From: Clostridiales bacterium
GTDB lineage: Bacteria; Bacillota; Clostridia; Christensenellales; JAISNN01
Direction of reading: 5' to 3'
DNA length: 5,540 bases
Assembly (NCBI GenBank): GCA_031289865.1
Contig: JAITOQ010000259.1
Span: 1 to 5,540 of the forward strand
Shown here: positions 5,181-5,540 of the stretch, in pieces
Position numbering within the stretch: the first letter of the stretch is position 1
Layout: every line of letters begins with the position of its first letter
Translations under genes and position numbers: made by a program
The notes under the pieces: model-generated
The model's input: only the letters and a program-made list of their open reading frames with translations
What the model was told of the DNA's origin: nothing
Databases searched by the model: none

Positions 5181-5540
5181 ATGAGCAGAAAAGTTGCAAG
5201 AGAAATTTTGTATCAATTGGTATTTGAATATTCATTTTTAAAGGAAATCAACCGCGATACGCTGGAGATCATGCTTATCGGCGCGGAGCTGTCGGAGGAC
5301 GATAAGGTCTATATAAACGACGGCTATTCTATCGTATCCGAGGGATATGAAAACTTTGTTTCGGAAATCGAAAAGTTGATTATCGATTTTAAAATCGAAC
5401 GTATTCACAGAGCGGATTTGACCGCAATGATTGTCGCGCTGTACGAGATAGAAGCGTGTCCCGAAATCCCCGAAGCGGTTTCGGTGAACGAAGCCGTCTA
5501 TTTGGTCAAGAAGTTTTCGACCGATAAGAGTTACTCGTAT
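5181..5540 (+). CDS. nusB: Transcription antitermination factor NusB (3' end cut by the window)
   Basis: The first 120 residues of NusB, open to the last base. NusB with NusE (ribosomal protein S10) binds boxA RNA and promotes antitermination on rRNA operons in the cytoplasm. The ATG at 5181 follows AAAGGA (5168-5173) with 7 nt spacing. Family features are in order: the N-terminal helix REILYQLVFEYSF (8-19), the middle helix GYENFVSEIEKLI (55-67), ERIHRADLTAMIVALYEIE (73-91), IPEAVSVNEAVYLVKKF (96-112) and the start of the STDKSYSY segment, where the family has G-T-D-x-S before FVNG. The full family length is about 130-160 residues, so a short C-terminal helix is missing. No promoter stands out in the 295-bp gap upstream, so transcription probably comes from the promoter before asp23. 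Confidence 0.95.
   Translation, partial: MSRKVAREILYQLVFEYSFLKEINRDTLEIMLIGAELSEDDKVYINDGYSIVSEGYENFVSEIEKLIIDFKIERIHRADLTAMIVALYEIEACPEIPEAVSVNEAVYLVKKFSTDKSYSY

Noticed and set aside
36..5540. A new defence or mobile system in the window
   Set aside because: Every gene belongs to a recognisable envelope, sporulation or housekeeping family. No nuclease, reverse transcriptase, transposase, integrase or toxin-antitoxin pair was found.

Overview
The window looks like chromosome of an uncultivated, gut-type, spore-forming Clostridia (Firmicutes/Bacillota). Four things suggest this: a protein of the SleC spore-cortex-lytic family, an Asp23/Gls24 gene next to nusB (a Firmicutes arrangement), a BspA-type leucine-rich-repeat surface protein with an InlB-type repeat, and AT-rich heptad and hairpin repeats of a kind I recall from intergenic DNA of gut Clostridia genomes. 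No taxon can be fixed from the sequence alone.

All supported genes lie on the + strand. (1) 36-2123 encodes a 695-residue secreted or membrane-tethered protein: N-terminal hydrophobic segment, InlB B-repeat, two Ig-like (MBG-type) modules, then a long BspA-type LRR array with an internally duplicated 50-residue module. It ends at a strong intrinsic terminator (2160-2191), so it is transcribed apart from what follows. (2) 2324-4414 encodes a 696-residue SleC-like cortex-lytic protein: N-terminal carboxypeptidase-regulatory-like pro-region, SpoIID/LytB-like catalytic domain with its glutamate retained, then four peptidoglycan-binding domains. (3) 4580-4885 encodes a 101-residue Asp23/Gls24 protein behind a near-consensus extended -10 promoter whose -10 box sits in the loop of an 11-bp perfect inverted repeat. 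(4) 4886-5180 holds no gene. It contains two tandem ~87-bp repeat units, a hairpin, a TGTCATTCTGAGCGC-type element and a 13-bp direct repeat. (5) 5181-5540 is the first 120 codons of nusB, cut by the window edge.

Genes 3 and 4 resemble the yqhY-nusB end of the Bacillus accB-accC-yqhY-nusB-folD cluster, but accBC is replaced upstream by the SleC-like gene. With no terminator between them, asp23 and nusB could be co-transcribed across the repeats. Genes 1 and 2 appear to be independent units: an envelope or adhesion protein and a spore germination enzyme. I see no defence island, mobile element, CRISPR array or RNA gene. The points most worth following up are the tetra-PG-binding SleC architecture, the promoter embedded in an inverted repeat, and a tandem duplication that seems to have copied the last codons of asp23.
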